From contig OZ035962.1 of NCBI GenBank assembly GCA_964034945.1, positions 86,964,650 through 87,028,649 of the forward strand: 64,000 bases of DNA, given 5' to 3'. The stretch comes from Chrysopilus asiliformis. Taxonomy: Eukaryota > Arthropoda > Insecta > Diptera > Rhagionidae. Under the pieces are notes generated by a model. The model had not been told where the DNA came from, made no database searches, and saw only the letters and a program-made list of their open reading frames with translations. The translations under genes and the position numbers were made by a program. Of the stretch, positions 34,677 through 46,520 are shown in pieces. Position 1 is the stretch's first letter. Every line of letters starts with the position of its first letter.

Positions 34677-35274
34677 AACATAACAAAAGCTATAATTGCC
34701 AATCTGGCAATCATTGGAGACCCGTATGGTGATATTCGTATCAAAATTCGAACAGTTGTACCAAAATTCCACTTTGAAGTCAAATTTCCCAATAAGATTT
34801 TTTAAAATTATTCCAATTGGATTTTGATGTATAGGAGTTTTATGTAGAATCATATCCTAAATAACTTTTGTTCTTGGACTTTTTTGATAAGATGCACCGT
34901 TTTTGAGATATTCACAAAAAACGATTTCGTTCGTATGGGGGGTACCCCCCCTAATGGTCCATTTTTGCCCATTAACGAACTTAGCCTCGCATTTTACGAA
35001 AAACGGATCCACGCAAAATTTCAAGTCTCTAGCTCAATCCGTGCGCCCGCAATCCGCGCCACAGACAGACGGACAGACAGACAGACGGACAGACGGACAG
35101 ACAGACAGACAGACGGACAGACAGACAGACGGACGGACATGCAGAAATTAAATATTTTTATCATTCTAAACACACTGGTGTAATTCATTTTTTTGTGCGA
35201 TGACGGGATCTTGGCGTTACAAACGGTAAGGCAAAGTTAATATACCCTTTGGTTTCACCATACGGGTATAAAAA
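34677..35274 (+). repeat. Dispersed repeat family R1, copy 3 (best preserved)
   Basis: Runs from ACATAACAAAAGCTATAATT to CACCATACGGGTATAAAAA. Contains the inner inverted pair, GGGGGGTACCCCCC (about 34937), CAAAATTTCAAGTCTCTAGC and about 80 bp of GACAGACA/GACGGACA. It is about 90% like copy 2 by eye. An R2 copy starts immediately at its right end. Confidence 0.85.
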
Positions 35275-36192
35275 CATAAGAAAAGCTACAATTGCCAGGG
35301 GCCAATCGTCAAATAATGTATATGATGACAGACAAAATGTTTATTTAATCCATTTGTATATGAGAGGGGGAATAGACTGGTTCGATTGGATTTTGATGTA
35401 TGGAACGGTTATGTAAAATCATATTCTAAACAGATTTTGCCTCTCGAAATTTTTCAATACGACTTACCGTTTTCGAGGAAATAAAAAAAAGTATTTAATT
35501 TATATGGGGGAGGGGAGAAGGAGTGGACCAATTGGATTTCGATGTATAGATAAGCTATGCAAAATTATATTCTAAACACATTTTATCCATAACATTTTTA
35601 GGACACAATGCATAGTTTTCGAGAAAACAGGAAAAAAGTATTCCATTTGTATGGGAGAAGTGGGAAGCAGTTATCCGATTAGATTTTGATGATGGATAGG
35701 TTATGTAAAAATCTATTTTAAACACATTTTACTTTTATAAATTTTTCAATATGACTCTCCGTTTTCGAGAAATTTGCAAAAAAAACTGTTTCATTTGTAT
35801 GGGGGAGGGGGAAGCAATAGTCCAATTTTGCCCGTTTAAGAACTTAGCCTAGCAATTTACGAAAAACTCAACTATACAAAATTTCAAGTCTTTAGCTCAA
35901 TCATTTCGAAACTTATAGTGTTCACGGACGGACAGACGGACGAATAGACAGACAGACGGACAGACCAACGAATAGACAGACAGACGGACAGACAGACAGA
36001 AAGACAGACGGACAGAAGGACAGAGGGACAGACGAAAAACGGACCGAGAGATGGACGGACATGCAGAAATCAAAATATTTTGTCATCCCTAACACCCTGG
36101 TGTATTTCATTTTTCTGTCCGATGATTGGTTCGATGCGTTACAAACATTATGCTAAATATAATATACTACTAGGTGCACTTAGAGTATAACC
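35275..36192 (+). repeat. Dispersed repeat family R2, copy 3 (longest)
   Basis: Begins CATAAGAAAAGCTACAATTG, similar to the R1 head, and holds four diverged units of about 130 bp with CATTTGTATGGGAGA and TTTTCGAGAAA-like words. Then come CAAAATTTCAAGTCTTTAGC, about 130 bp of GACAGACGGACGAATAGACA variants, and the CATCCCTAACACCC tail. Confidence 0.75.
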
Positions 36193-36199
36193 AGGAAAG

Positions 36200-38400
36200 C
36201 ATTAAAAAAATCTTTTGAAAAATAATAAAAATCGCGAAAAAAATGTTTTTTAAAGTTGCAATTATATTTTGGTAAAAATTTGTCTTAAAAAGTAAAGTTT
36301 TTCTTCAACAGCCTTTTTAAAATATTAAAAAAAATAAGACAGAATTTTCTAGCATGAAAACCGTATTTAAATATGCATAAAAAATGACGTAACAAAAATT
36401 AAGACATCTTAAATCTATAATTTCATCAATTTTTTACCCCGAAAACTGGTGTCAAATTGGCAAATTCCATTAATCTGGTTTTAATTTGACAAATTATGAT
36501 TTTTTTCTTCTGTGAATTATGTCTCCATTCCATTGCCTGCTTGAAATCCGCACACCAAGAAACAAATCAACATTTCTCTGCTGTAAGCATCTTCAAAACC
36601 CATATCGCCCATAACAATTTGGACCCCAAAATGGAATTCTTGCGGATTTTTGGCTCTTCAATCTCAAACTCTTTTACAAATTTGATGGTCTGAGGTTTTC
36701 TTTTTGGTCTTCTTAATCCATTCATGCATTTATCACATGGTCAGTTACAAATGTTGCTGTCAGCGAAGATTAATCTGCGATTAAGTAATTACATCGGCAG
36801 CATATATTTTTCATGTTTGTCTTAAGATATTATTCGATTCGATTCGATATTGGCCTATCAACAAGTAGTGAATTATGCAGTCTAATATAGAAAATCTTGA
36901 ATAATGATGGCGATTAAGTGAATTGATTTATGCTCGGCCACCTGGAAGATACACAAGATAATCATTTATGAAATGGGATTTCCTTTTTCTCCGCTTTTAT
37001 ATCTAAATACTGATATTATAATAAATTGGAACGATTAAAATTCGTTAGGAAAATCACTGTTTCGGAACAACAATTAGGGAAAAAGTGGGTGGAGATATTC
37101 CTCATAAAATGATAAATCAATCATTTTGAATTTGAATAAAATTACTTCAAGGTAATTTCGTTTTTATTGGGCAAATTTTAAAATAATATTACGATTTCGT
37201 GAATTTCATATGAAAAAGTCAATAAAATTAAAAAACGCGAGTGAAATTAATTTAATGAAAATCCCATACAGAAAGTAATTATTCTGAAAATGAGGTCACC
37301 CTTCAAGGTTGTTTTTTTTAGTCTTTGGCTCCTTGAATTTGAAGTCTTCAAAATAATGCCGCAGCGCACAAGACTTTATGCTGTATAGTTCGGTTACATA
37401 TCTATATTATCTGTTTAAAACCTTGAGTCCTTGTGCCACCAGCCGAAATTTTTCCTTAGTTGGTACGTAAATTTCATGGCAGGGCTGCAAATCCACCATC
37501 ATCCGTAATTCACCATTTAATACCAGGCCAATAACGACAATTCGTCTAGGGCGGTAGGAAATTAATATCTACATCACGTCGTAGCTTAAGTGACAGATGT
37601 GTTTGATGAGTAAACCACAAAATTGGCGTATGTGTTGTCAAGCTATCTATTTATCTTACCATCTATCTAAGAGCTGGTGACTATATCTAACACATAAATA
37701 TAGACAAATTTCATATACTTTAATCATAAGATATACAATGAATGCTTTGATACTAAGAGATAAGCTTTTGAATAAATTAAATTTAATTGACGGCTCATAG
37801 GTTATGAATTAAGAGACAACCAGCAGCTATATTTTATCTAAAATGTACCACTCGCCATCATACCGCACTAAAATCTATTTTATAATGCGTACTAAATTCG
37901 CACAGAAGTGCCATTTTACGCTAAATGGATTTAATTAATCATAAACTTTGGGTCTAGTACCGTGGTGGCATGCAAAACGCTTCCTTCATCTTTAAAATAT
38001 TTTCGGTGACATATGTTTGATGACATTAGAAAAAAGTATATAAAAATCATAAAAAAATCAATTTCATAAAATTTACGTTCCTTATGCCAATAAAATTATG
38101 TTCGAATATAGCTCACAAAAGATAAAAATAATTTTTAAAAAATAACAAGAGATTTTCTTAAAAATAACAAGAGATTTCTTAGTTGATGACTATCAGGAAT
38201 TGCGGAATAAATCTAAGAAATCTTTTATCAGTCTTGCATTTCGGATTTATTTAGCAAATTCTAACATGTTTTTCAATCATTATTCGGCAATTTCGTATCT
38301 CAAGTAATTTTAATTGAATATAAGTGACTTTCTTCTATTAGTGCATATCTTTTATTCCGCAATTTCTAATAGTTGATCAAATTGTTTCAAGAAAATCTCT
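36200..38400. other. Unique non-coding stretch
   Basis: No supported gene. Sequence at 36480-37900 is complex and single copy, with TAATTA-type words; it could be regulatory. The sentence-like repeat ATAACAAGAGATTTTCTTA/ATAACAAGAGATTTCTTAG is duplicated at about 38143-38182. Confidence 0.35.
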
Positions 38401-38402
38401 TG

Positions 38403-38691
38403 TTTTATAACTCTATCACACTTAAGTTGATTCGATCTTAAAATTGAACTTAAAGTGATTTTCAGTTGGTAAGAGAAGGATAAATATACTTATGAGAAGA
38501 AGTTAGCCTACAGAACAAAATTGAGCTTAAAATTGTCGGAAGTTCTAGAATTTAAGATCAAAAGCGCTGAAAATTTGCGTTTGCCTTTCTAAATTCGGGA
38601 ATATCTATGGCAAAAAATTCAATTTTGAAATTTAACACCACTTTGTTCGGAAAATATTCTCGGTATAACTTTTCGATTCAATTGTGTGAGC
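38403..38691. repeat. Unclassified dispersed repeat, copy 2
   Basis: Matches 27819-28198 at both ends: CTATCACACTTAAGTTGATT and TTAAAATTGAACTTAA on the left, TAACTTTTCGATTCAATTGT on the right. It is shorter by an internal deletion. The 12-bp array begins a few bases to the right. Confidence 0.6.
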
Positions 38692-38696
38692 AAAGG

Positions 38697-39083
38697 ACAG
38701 ACAGACCGACCGACAGACAGACAGATAGACCGACAAACAGACCGACACACAGACCGACATACAGACCGACATACCGATCGACAGACAGACCGACAGACAG
38801 ACCGACAGACAGACCGACAGACAGACCGACAGACAGACCGACAGACAGACCGACAGACAGACCGACAGACAGACCGACAGACAGACCGACAGACAGACCG
38901 ACAGACAGACCGACAGACAGACCGACATACAGACCGACAGACAGACCGTCAGACAGACCGACAGACAGACCGACAGACAGACCGACAGACAGACCGACAG
39001 ACAGACCGACAGACAGACCGACAGACCGACAGACCGACAGACCGACAGACAGACCGACAGACAGACCGACAGACAGACAGACC

Positions 39084-39122
<39 letters not shown>

Positions 39123-39757
39123 CCACAGAGAGACTGACAGACAGACCGACAGACCGACAGACAGACCGACAGACTGACCGACAGACAGACCGACAAACAG
39201 ACCGACAGACAGACCGATAGACAGACCGACAGACAGACCGACAGACAGACCGACAGACAGACAGATATACAGACCGATATACAGACCGACATACAGACCG
39301 ACATACCGACCGACAGACAGACCGACAGACAGACCGACCGACAGACAGACCGACAGACAGACCGACAGACAGACCGACAGACAGACCGACCGACAGACCG
39401 ACAGGCCGACAGACAGACCGACAGACCGACAGACAGACCGACAGACAGACCGATAGACAGACCGACAGACAGACCGACAGACAGACCGACAGACAGACCG
39501 ACAGACAGACCGACAGACAGACCGACAGACAGACCGACAGACAGACCGACATAAAAACCGACAGACCGACAGACCGACAGTACGACAGACCGACAGACAG
39601 ACCGACAGACAGACGGACAGACCGACAGACAGACCGACAGACAGACCGACATACCGACAGACAGACAGACATACAGACCGACATACCGACCGACAGACAT
39701 ACCGACCGACAAACAGACCGACCGACAGACAGACCGACCGACAGACAGACCGATAGA
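38697..39757. repeat. 1.06-kb array of 12-bp unit CAGACAGACCGA
   Basis: About 85 tandem units with variants (CAGACCGA, CATACAGACCGA, AACAGACCGA, CAGACAGACAGA runs). The minus strand reads (TCGGTCTGTCTG)n, giving endless SVCLSVGL in frame. Several long frames (up to about 390 codons) on both strands are products of the period being divisible by three, not genes. Confidence 0.95.
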
Positions 39758-39925
39758 TACAAAAGTAAGCATATTCTATGTGGCTCCCCGTCCATTGTCA
39801 AAATCAAATGGAAAGCAAATGACGTTTAGAACAACAAAGCGTTTGGAATTGTATATGGAGAACAACTTTGTGGCGGTAATCTGTCGCTGTAAATGTTGTG
39901 TCGGACCAATTGTATTCCGGCCTTA

Positions 39926-40276
39926 ATGCGTTTGAGCCGAGCATTGAAGGAAAAACGGCCATAATTCGAGCAAAGATACGACAAAGTGATTTTGCAGCAC
40001 GACAACGCACGGCCACATCCTCCTAATATCGTTAAAATCTATCTGGAAACAGTGAATTGGGACATCCTACCCCACTCGCCGTATTCTCCAGACATCGCCC
40101 CTTCCGTCTACCACCTGTTGTGATCGATAACGCATGGCCTGGCTGACCAGCACTTCCGTTCTTACAAAGAGCCCAAAAATTTGGTCGATTTGTGGGTCGC
40201 CTCAAGAGACGAGCAGATTTTGTCGACGCGGAATCTGTATGCGGCCAGAAAGATGAGAAAAAGTTGCCATTTCTGA
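39926..40276 (+). pseudogene. Mariner-type transposase C-terminal relic
   Basis: In one frame: MRLSRALKEKRP, stop, FEQRYDKVILQHDNARPH, a spacer, YLETVNWDILPHSPYSPDIA, PSVYHLL, stop, then SITHGLADQHFRSYKEPKN. These are the mariner signature blocks: HDNARPH carries the second catalytic Asp, and APSDYHL normally carries the third 34 residues later. Here that third Asp is Val. With two in-frame stops (39962-39964, 40121-40123) and frameshifts upstream (decayed sequence from about 39845), the copy is dead. The 12-bp array ends about 90 bp before the decayed start. No TIRs were identified. Confidence 0.85.
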
Positions 40277-40850
40277 ATGAAAAACAAACATGGATCTCAA
40301 TTTTTTATACCATTATTTTAATTAAGTAAAGGATTTCCGTTACAAGTGGGTGCCATAAAATAATTTTTAATCTTGATCGACATTTTCGCTTCCACAATAC
40401 AAGTTTTATCGAGCGTCCATGTAAAATATTAATTAAGTTCATTTAGTGGAGATGATAGTAACAAGTTATTTACTTATATTTACTTACCTTGCCTACTGGA
40501 CTCAGTTTCGCATCTACAGTCCAGTTCCGTTCAGTCCATCGTATCAGTGATTAAAATCTTAATCCAGGTAGTTTTTCCATTGCCTACCTATCGATTGGCA
40601 TCTTGTTAACAAGTTTGCATTACTTGGTAAAGATTGCATGCCGAGATTGTAAATATATTTGCTTTTCTAGTTACAGCTTAACCAACAGAATCTTTTAAAA
40701 ACTTATAATTAACAACTTAATTATAGATCTTTTGTGATCACCTCATGCAGGTTGTGTTGTGCAGATTGCAAAATATTTGCAGAATAATTTTTTGCAGTTC
40801 ATTTTGTCTACCTTTCGGGAGGAGTTGTAGCAGAATTTCGATGCAGGCAA

Positions 40851-41003
40851 TTTACAGACGAACTAGAATAGTTATTATTTTGGTGATGGCTGCGAATGCT
40901 TGTGATTTTAAAATTCGCGCTATTTTTCCACCCCATTGCAAAAATAGCGCCAATTTTGAAAACAGCTGTACCAAAGCAATAACTATTCTATTCCGTCTGT
41001 AAA
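40851..41003. mobile_element. MITE with TTTACAGACG ends
   Basis: 153 bp with inverted ends TTTACAGACGAACTAGAATA and TTTACAGACGGAATAGAATA, continuing GTTATT for about 27 bp and then TTTGGT. The flanks do not show an unambiguous duplication. The interior has a second hairpin, GCGCTATTTTTcc / AAAAATAGCGC. Confidence 0.75.
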
Positions 41004-41071
41004 TACATAATAATATGGGCTTAAATATTTGATTGGTTTCGGTTTCTGAAACCTCCAAAACGGATTAAGAT

Positions 41072-41665
41072 TAGGGTGACCATATTTTTTCTGTGTCAAT
41101 TCTTGACCAGATGAGCGGGGAGAGGAGGGTAGACGGCTGAAAGAATTTAATCAAGAGTTGCATAATTCCGAGCAAAAATTAACTTAATTATTTCCACTCT
41201 TTACATTCCATAAATAACACTAACAGAAATTATAAAAACGTGAATAAAGACAAAACCGCGGCAAGCGGAGCAAAAAAAAATTTGTCTGCGGCGCGAATCG
41301 TTTGCTTTTGGTATCTTATATATTCATCAGTATGGCTATCGCACATTATTTTATAATTCTGGATAAATGTATTTTTGCGATACAGTTTACGCCAGCATTT
41401 TGTATACAATGGTATAAGGGGTACGCGAGAAAAAAATTGCTCGCTATGGGTTACACCAGCGAAAAAGGTTGGCAAACACTGATTTAGAGCAACCCATAGC
41501 CTAAGTCGAGTATATTTTGCGTATTTAGCGATTGTGTTTTCTGGATTTTGATAAATGATAACACTAAATTTCAAAAATCCGGGACAAAAGTTTAGTTTCT
41601 GGGAAGCCGGGACAGCATGCCTAAATCCGGGACTATTCCGGCCATTCCGGGACGCATGGTCACTG
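41072..41665. mobile_element. TIR repeat (TAGGGTGACCATA / CAGTGACCATGCG) with hAT-like end
   Basis: Left end TAGGGTGACCATATTTTTT; right end inverted CAGTGACCATGCGTCCCGGA. The right third matches 19331-19846, and a fragment lies at 28475-28518. Inside, AAAAAGGTTGGCAAACACTG (to 41485) is an inverted hAT-type terminus. It is opposite in orientation to the one at 19380, so the two hAT-like ends look like separate insertions. Confidence 0.45.
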
Positions 41666-41669
41666 TAAT

Positions 41670-43400
41670 TAAAAGACATTTTTGGAGAGGCAAAGGACCA
41701 AGGTGAAAGACAACTCTTCCAAAACTTATTTACAACTAATTTACTAAACATTTTCGACTCATTTATGACCCATTTTCAACTCATTTACAACTCATTTGAA
41801 ATATATTTACTTTACAGTGAGTATGATTTCGAAACCAATTTTATTCCGCTTCCACTGTACGTACCTTTCATCGGAAAATAAACTTCGGTATTTCTTTAAG
41901 CAAAAATTCAAACCTTTGGTCGACGACGTGTCTTCATCGCTTTTATGAGTCGCATAATAGTGTAGGAAGAAGGCCTTTGGCCTAAAACTTAAACTGTATG
42001 CTCATGTTGCTGCTTATGCTTGTCGCGTCTTGTTGTGCAGAAGTCGCATATTGGAACTCATAAATATGAAAACTTAGCAATTTTATTTGCTCGCATAAAT
42101 GTTCTGCCCGCGCACGATTAATTTATTAATTTTGAATCGCATGCGATTGCATTTCACTGAACGGGGCAGCGAATGTAGCCAGTAATTATGCGAAAGTTGT
42201 CTTGGTTTTATTATGTTTTAGCATTTAATTATATGCTCGATAGATTGGACAAGACTGTAATCAAATTTTATGACTTTATCAAAGGAGGAATTGCGACCAT
42301 ACAACATGAAAACTTTTTCGAGTCTATAATGAATTTAAGCTGATGTTGTAAAGCAGTTAAGATAATTGCAATACCGAACAAATCTGACACGTAATACGAA
42401 AAATTATATTCTCTAACTTAATAAAGTTGAAAGATTCAAATTTATTTAATTCTACTGGACACTAAAATCGCATGGTAGTCAAATGGGGCTATTTTATAAT
42501 ATAAATAAATTCTCCAATTAAATTTATCTGAGAGCGTTTTTATTACAGTTTCAGTTGAAAAGTGTCGAAGATTTTTTTAAAACATCTTTGATTTGAAGTG
42601 GTATTTAGATAATCTCTAATTAAATGGAACACGTTTAATAAAATAAAATTAGCTAACGAGATGAAATCTAAATTAATATAATTTTAAGATAAGTTTAAAG
42701 TGTCGTCATAAAATTAAAAACTTACTAAACGATAGAATTCTAGGGTAATAAAATTTTCACAAAAAAATAAATTTTTGTCGAACATTAAACATTTTCTTTT
42801 ATCACACATGACGGTTTTTTTTATCCAGGTTGTGACATTTTAAGTAGTAAATATAGTTATATATTTTACTCCGGACCGCATCGTGGCTCAACCCGGGGGA
42901 GTAGGTGACCTCTCTAATAAAGAAAACTAGATACAAATCCCTTAAGAATTCCAGCTGGTGAGGGGTTTTACAGGGGTCTATGCTAGTTTCGTGAGAGATC
43001 ACCTCTCTGAGGGTGTCTCTACGAAAATGAACTTTTATAATTAATAAGATATCTAATTTAATTTAGTTGAAAATTTATACTCAAGGATTACTAATTCAGA
43101 ATTTCCAATAATTTAGAACCAATTTTTGGTTTAATTTTATTTACTTTGCGCGAATAGATGATCACATTCATTGTCAATTAGCGATTACGGTCATTGTCAA
43201 CAACGCAAAAAAATGATGACGTCCCTTGTTAAACATGTAAATTAAGGGAGAGGGGATAGCCGAGATAAATTGGCTTCTGTAGAGTAGTCCAGTGCTTCCT
43301 GTACTGTGCGAACTATGGTATTTAAGCGGCATAAGAACTTGAGTACCATATACCCCAATAGCCCAAACTTATACCCCAATAGCCCAAACCACATGCGAAA
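41670..43400. other. Mostly unique non-coding stretch
   Basis: No supported gene. At 42887-42950 a GC-richer patch has TGGCTCAACCCGG (A-box-like) and, 46 nt on, GATACAAATCC (B-box-like with one change). This tRNA-like spacing could mark a decayed SINE, but no stems form. AATAGCCCAAACTTATACCCC-type duplicated words occur at about 43355-43390. Confidence 0.35.
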
Positions 43401-43402
43401 TA

Positions 43403-43957
43403 CAGGGTGGGCTAGAATAGACGCAGGGGTTTGAAGTCTTTATAACTTTTTTTTTTTTTTATTTTTTTAATTTTGTTTCAGCATTTTGTTAAGAAGACTT
43501 GGGCAATTTAAAATGGACCTATACACAATAGAACAACGAACCGGTGGGCTCAATGGCTCTTTTACGGGACATGTTTGGCGGACGCATTATTTCGAAAAGA
43601 AGCGATTTCAATTGGCCTCCGCGTTCACCTGATCTAACGGCTCCAGATTATTTCCTTTGGGGATATTTGAAAGAAAAGGTGTAAGTAAACAAGCCAACAA
43701 CCATCAGCCAATTGAAAACCAACATTCGCAGTGAAATCGAGGCCATAACACGAAAGGTTATGGAAAATGTCTTGGAAAGAGCACGGATTTGCGAAGCAGA
43801 AAATGGCCACCACTTGCGGGATATAATTTTCCATGTTTAGACCAAAAATATTCCCCATCAATCAACTACATGTATTTGAAAAAAAAAATTATAGGTTTCG
43901 CTAAAATAAAAAAATTATGAAGAATTCAAACCCCCGCGTCTATTCTGGCCCACCCTG
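43403..43957 (+). mobile_element. 555-bp mariner internal-deletion derivative
   Basis: Ends CAGGGTGGGCTAGAATAGAC and, inverted, CAGGGTGGGCCAGAATAGAC, extending through a GGGGTTTGAA block to 32 bp. TA at 43401-43402 and 43958-43959. Inside lie a start codon with the first codons of a mariner transposase joined to its last 90 or so codons. A 13-T run and A-rich 3' part flank it. Confidence 0.9.
43513..43840 (+). pseudogene. Mariner-like transposase with central deletion
   Basis: MDLYTIEQR at the start codon is the usual N-terminus of this transposase group. It is joined out of frame to DMFGGRIISKRSDFNWPPRS, PDLTAPDYFLWGYLKEKV, stop (TAA where Tyr is expected), VNKPTTISQLKTNIRSEIEA and a proper end GHHLRDIIFHV-TAG at 43840. 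The WPPRSPDLTAPDYFLWG block carries the third catalytic Asp. The DNA-binding domain and the first two Asp are gone. The C-terminal frame has only one nonsense change, so the copy is fairly young. Confidence 0.85.
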
Positions 43958-44264
43958 TATATGGGAAGACAACCAATTCCTCGGTCACACTGGGCTTAAC
44001 TTAAATAACCTTGTGTTCAATGTATCACGAATTAGTATTTAAATCAGCTACGTTTGTGTTAAAATCAAGAATTTCCGTGATCTCTAAAATTTTTGATCGA
44101 CATTGAGTAGCTAGTTGATTTAATCACGTTCGTAGTTAATTTCACTAAAAACTAGCAAACCAATTAACAGATGAAACTAAATAAAACCTTGTAAAAATTA
44201 TATGACGGGTAAGCTGACTTTTAGAAATTTATAGAGTTTATGTTTTGTGCCTAAAGAATTTTGT

Positions 44265-44360
44265 TTTCAAATCTGATGGATAGTAAACAATGGATTCAAA
44301 TCTGTTTAGCGGTTTAAGACATTGTTGGAGAGGACGCACAGAGAGTGGGGAATTTTTAAA
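44265..44360. repeat. Possible single R6-type unit
   Basis: ATTCAAATCTGTTTAGCGGT, TTAAGACATTG and GGAGAGGACGC resemble units at 25670-25860 and 28790-29110. Weak. Confidence 0.25.
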
Positions 44361-44469
44361 AAAATAGCATAGCCTATGTGATTGACTTTATATGCTACTA
44401 TGAACCTTATGCTCAGATTTCAGTAGTTTTTTAGAATTTTTTTTACAATACAAAAAACCGACTTCCGTT

Positions 44470-44981
44470 TTTATACTCTATATAAAAATGGTATAGAAGT
44501 ATATTAGATATACTAAATCTTGGGATGAAAAAAGATTTTATCTTCCGCAAGTTCGCCCGTTTGTCGATCTGCCTATCCGTATGGTTGTCCGTTTGTCTGT
44601 CCGTGAATACCACAGCTTTCGAAAAGATTGAGCTAGAGACTTGAAATTTTGTACAATTGCTTATTTTGTACAATTGCTTATTTTGTAAATAGCAAGGCTA
44701 AGTTTTTGAACGGGCAAAATCGGACCATTCCTTCCTCCCTCCCCCAGAAACAGTTCCTTGCAGTATTCTCGAAAACGATGCGTCGTATTGAAAATTTTAT
44801 AAAGAAGAAATGTGTTTAGAATATAATTTTACATAACCATTCCATGAATCAAAATCCAATCGAACCATACTTTCCTTCCTCTTTCACACAAATGGATTTC
44901 TTTTTATTAAAAAATTTGTCTGTCCTCATATAGAGTATTTGACGATGGGCCCCTGGCAATTGTTTTTTTTTCTTATGCTCT
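44470..44981 (-). repeat. Dispersed repeat family R2, copy 4 (inverted)
   Basis: The reverse complement of the R2 order: tail TTTTATACTCTATAT, a GTCCGTTTGTCTGTCCGTG run, GAGCTAGAGACTTGAAATTT, GAACGGGCAAAATCGGACCA, and the head near TTGACGATGGGCCCCTGGCA / TTCTTATG. AATTGCTTATTTTGTAC is duplicated at 44655-44690. Confidence 0.75.
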
Positions 44982-44984
44982 AAA

Positions 44985-46515
44985 ATTAATATGATTACCT
45001 TTTGTGTCATCTTTTTGGTTAGGATAGCGCTAGTATAAGAAAACTTTTTTTCGAAAATCGATCTAAGATGTAACAAGTTTAATTCTCACAAAAACTGTTT
45101 CTCAAAGAAAATGCCTACCACTTTATTGAAATTACAAAAATAACAACAAGCGATGACCGACAACACGTTGTAAAATAACCATTAATTAGAAGTTATTAAT
45201 CATTAATTATGGCAATAAATTTTATTTGGAATTACTTTTCTAACATGACGAAAAGTGGTGAAGTTCTAATTTCAGCTTTTTTACTTAAATAGAATTCAAC
45301 ACTGAAAGTCGCCATCGTCAAATAATTATGATGCGTTGCTTCTAATACGAGTTATTTTGCATTGGCGCAAAATTTTTACCTTCTGGTGTTCGCTTATGGT
45401 AACTAAGGATAATGAAATGGTTTTCGGAGCTGTTAATTTGACATGTCATTTTCAAAATGATGATTGATTAGAATCAACTAAAGTCATTAATTTTAATTTT
45501 CATCATGCTGAAAGGAAACGTAACAAACTGATAACGTGAATAATATTAAACGAGGAATTTTAATTTTAGCATAATAATAACTTACTACTATTAGCCATTC
45601 TGTAAATGAAGCACGCGAATTTCATGTCTAATGTAATGTTGAGTAATTAAACTATTGACAAAAATTAAAAAAAAACGAATACTTTACAACAATGAATCAT
45701 ATTATTGTGTTAGCAAAATAAGTCATATAATAGGAAAGTTTCAAAGATGTCTGGCGTGCAAAAAACCTTAAAACCACAAATATTTTTCACTAAGAGTGAA
45801 GTGGATAAATTTAATGCCAAAGATGAAAATAGTCGCTTCAGTTACCTTTTCCTCTGTTTTTCTTGCTCCTGCTTTACACAATTCACCGTTGATTGATTAG
45901 TCCACAATTAGGGAACTTTTCTTCATCTTTTCTTTCTTTCTTGGTTTACTTAAGTTCGAGGGATAATTTTAAGAATTTTTTCAGTATTGGTAGTTGACAA
46001 TAAAGTTAACCAATTTTTTCTAGTGTCTCAAAACTGCGAGCCTTAATTTTTTTACCTTACCGTCAATTACATGCCTGCGGTTAAATAATACAATATTAAA
46101 ATCCCAATAGTCGTGAAACTGAAATTATTAGAATTTTCCAAATTGAATGTTTTTTTCGTCAGGGCAGGAAAAAATCGCTAAAAAAAATAGCAAAAAAGTA
46201 ACAGTTTATTGACTTTATTTTAGATATCCCATAAAATGTATGAATTAATTTAATTCTTTTTAAATTTGAAACACATTTTCTGCCTTTCTTTTATGTTTTT
46301 GCCCATAAAAGCAAGAATTTAAAATTTTCAAAGAAACTTGAAGTTTCAAATTCAAGTTTTAGAAATTTGCACTTTCCTCACCATGAATCAGTAAAATCTT
46401 AACCGATAATCCCTATGAATATAATAAATAGAAATTCAAAAACAATCCCCTTTTCGTTTTGTAGATTTTCCTGTTCAAAAATTCTGTCTAAACATTCTGG
46501 GACGAGATTCCATTT
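44985..46515. other. Unique non-coding stretch rich in TAAT words
   Basis: No gene recognised. Around 45170-45250 and 45460-45560 TAATTA/ATTAAT cores cluster densely, as in homeodomain-bound enhancers, but AT-richness alone gives many such words. Confidence 0.3.
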
Positions 46516-46520
46516 TTCTT

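Noticed and set aside
38697..39757. Possible CRISPR array
   Set aside because: Contiguous 12-bp units without unique spacers, in a eukaryotic genome; it is a satellite-like array.
38632..39807. Very long open frames (up to 391 codons) on both strands with SVCLSVGL or TDRPTDRQ repeats
   Set aside because: They come entirely from a 12-bp tandem array whose period is divisible by three; every frame is open on both strands.
41230..41751. 173-codon minus-strand frame
   Set aside because: Spans the junction of a TIR repeat and an inserted hAT-like end; no transposase motif is recognisable, so chance openness is likelier.
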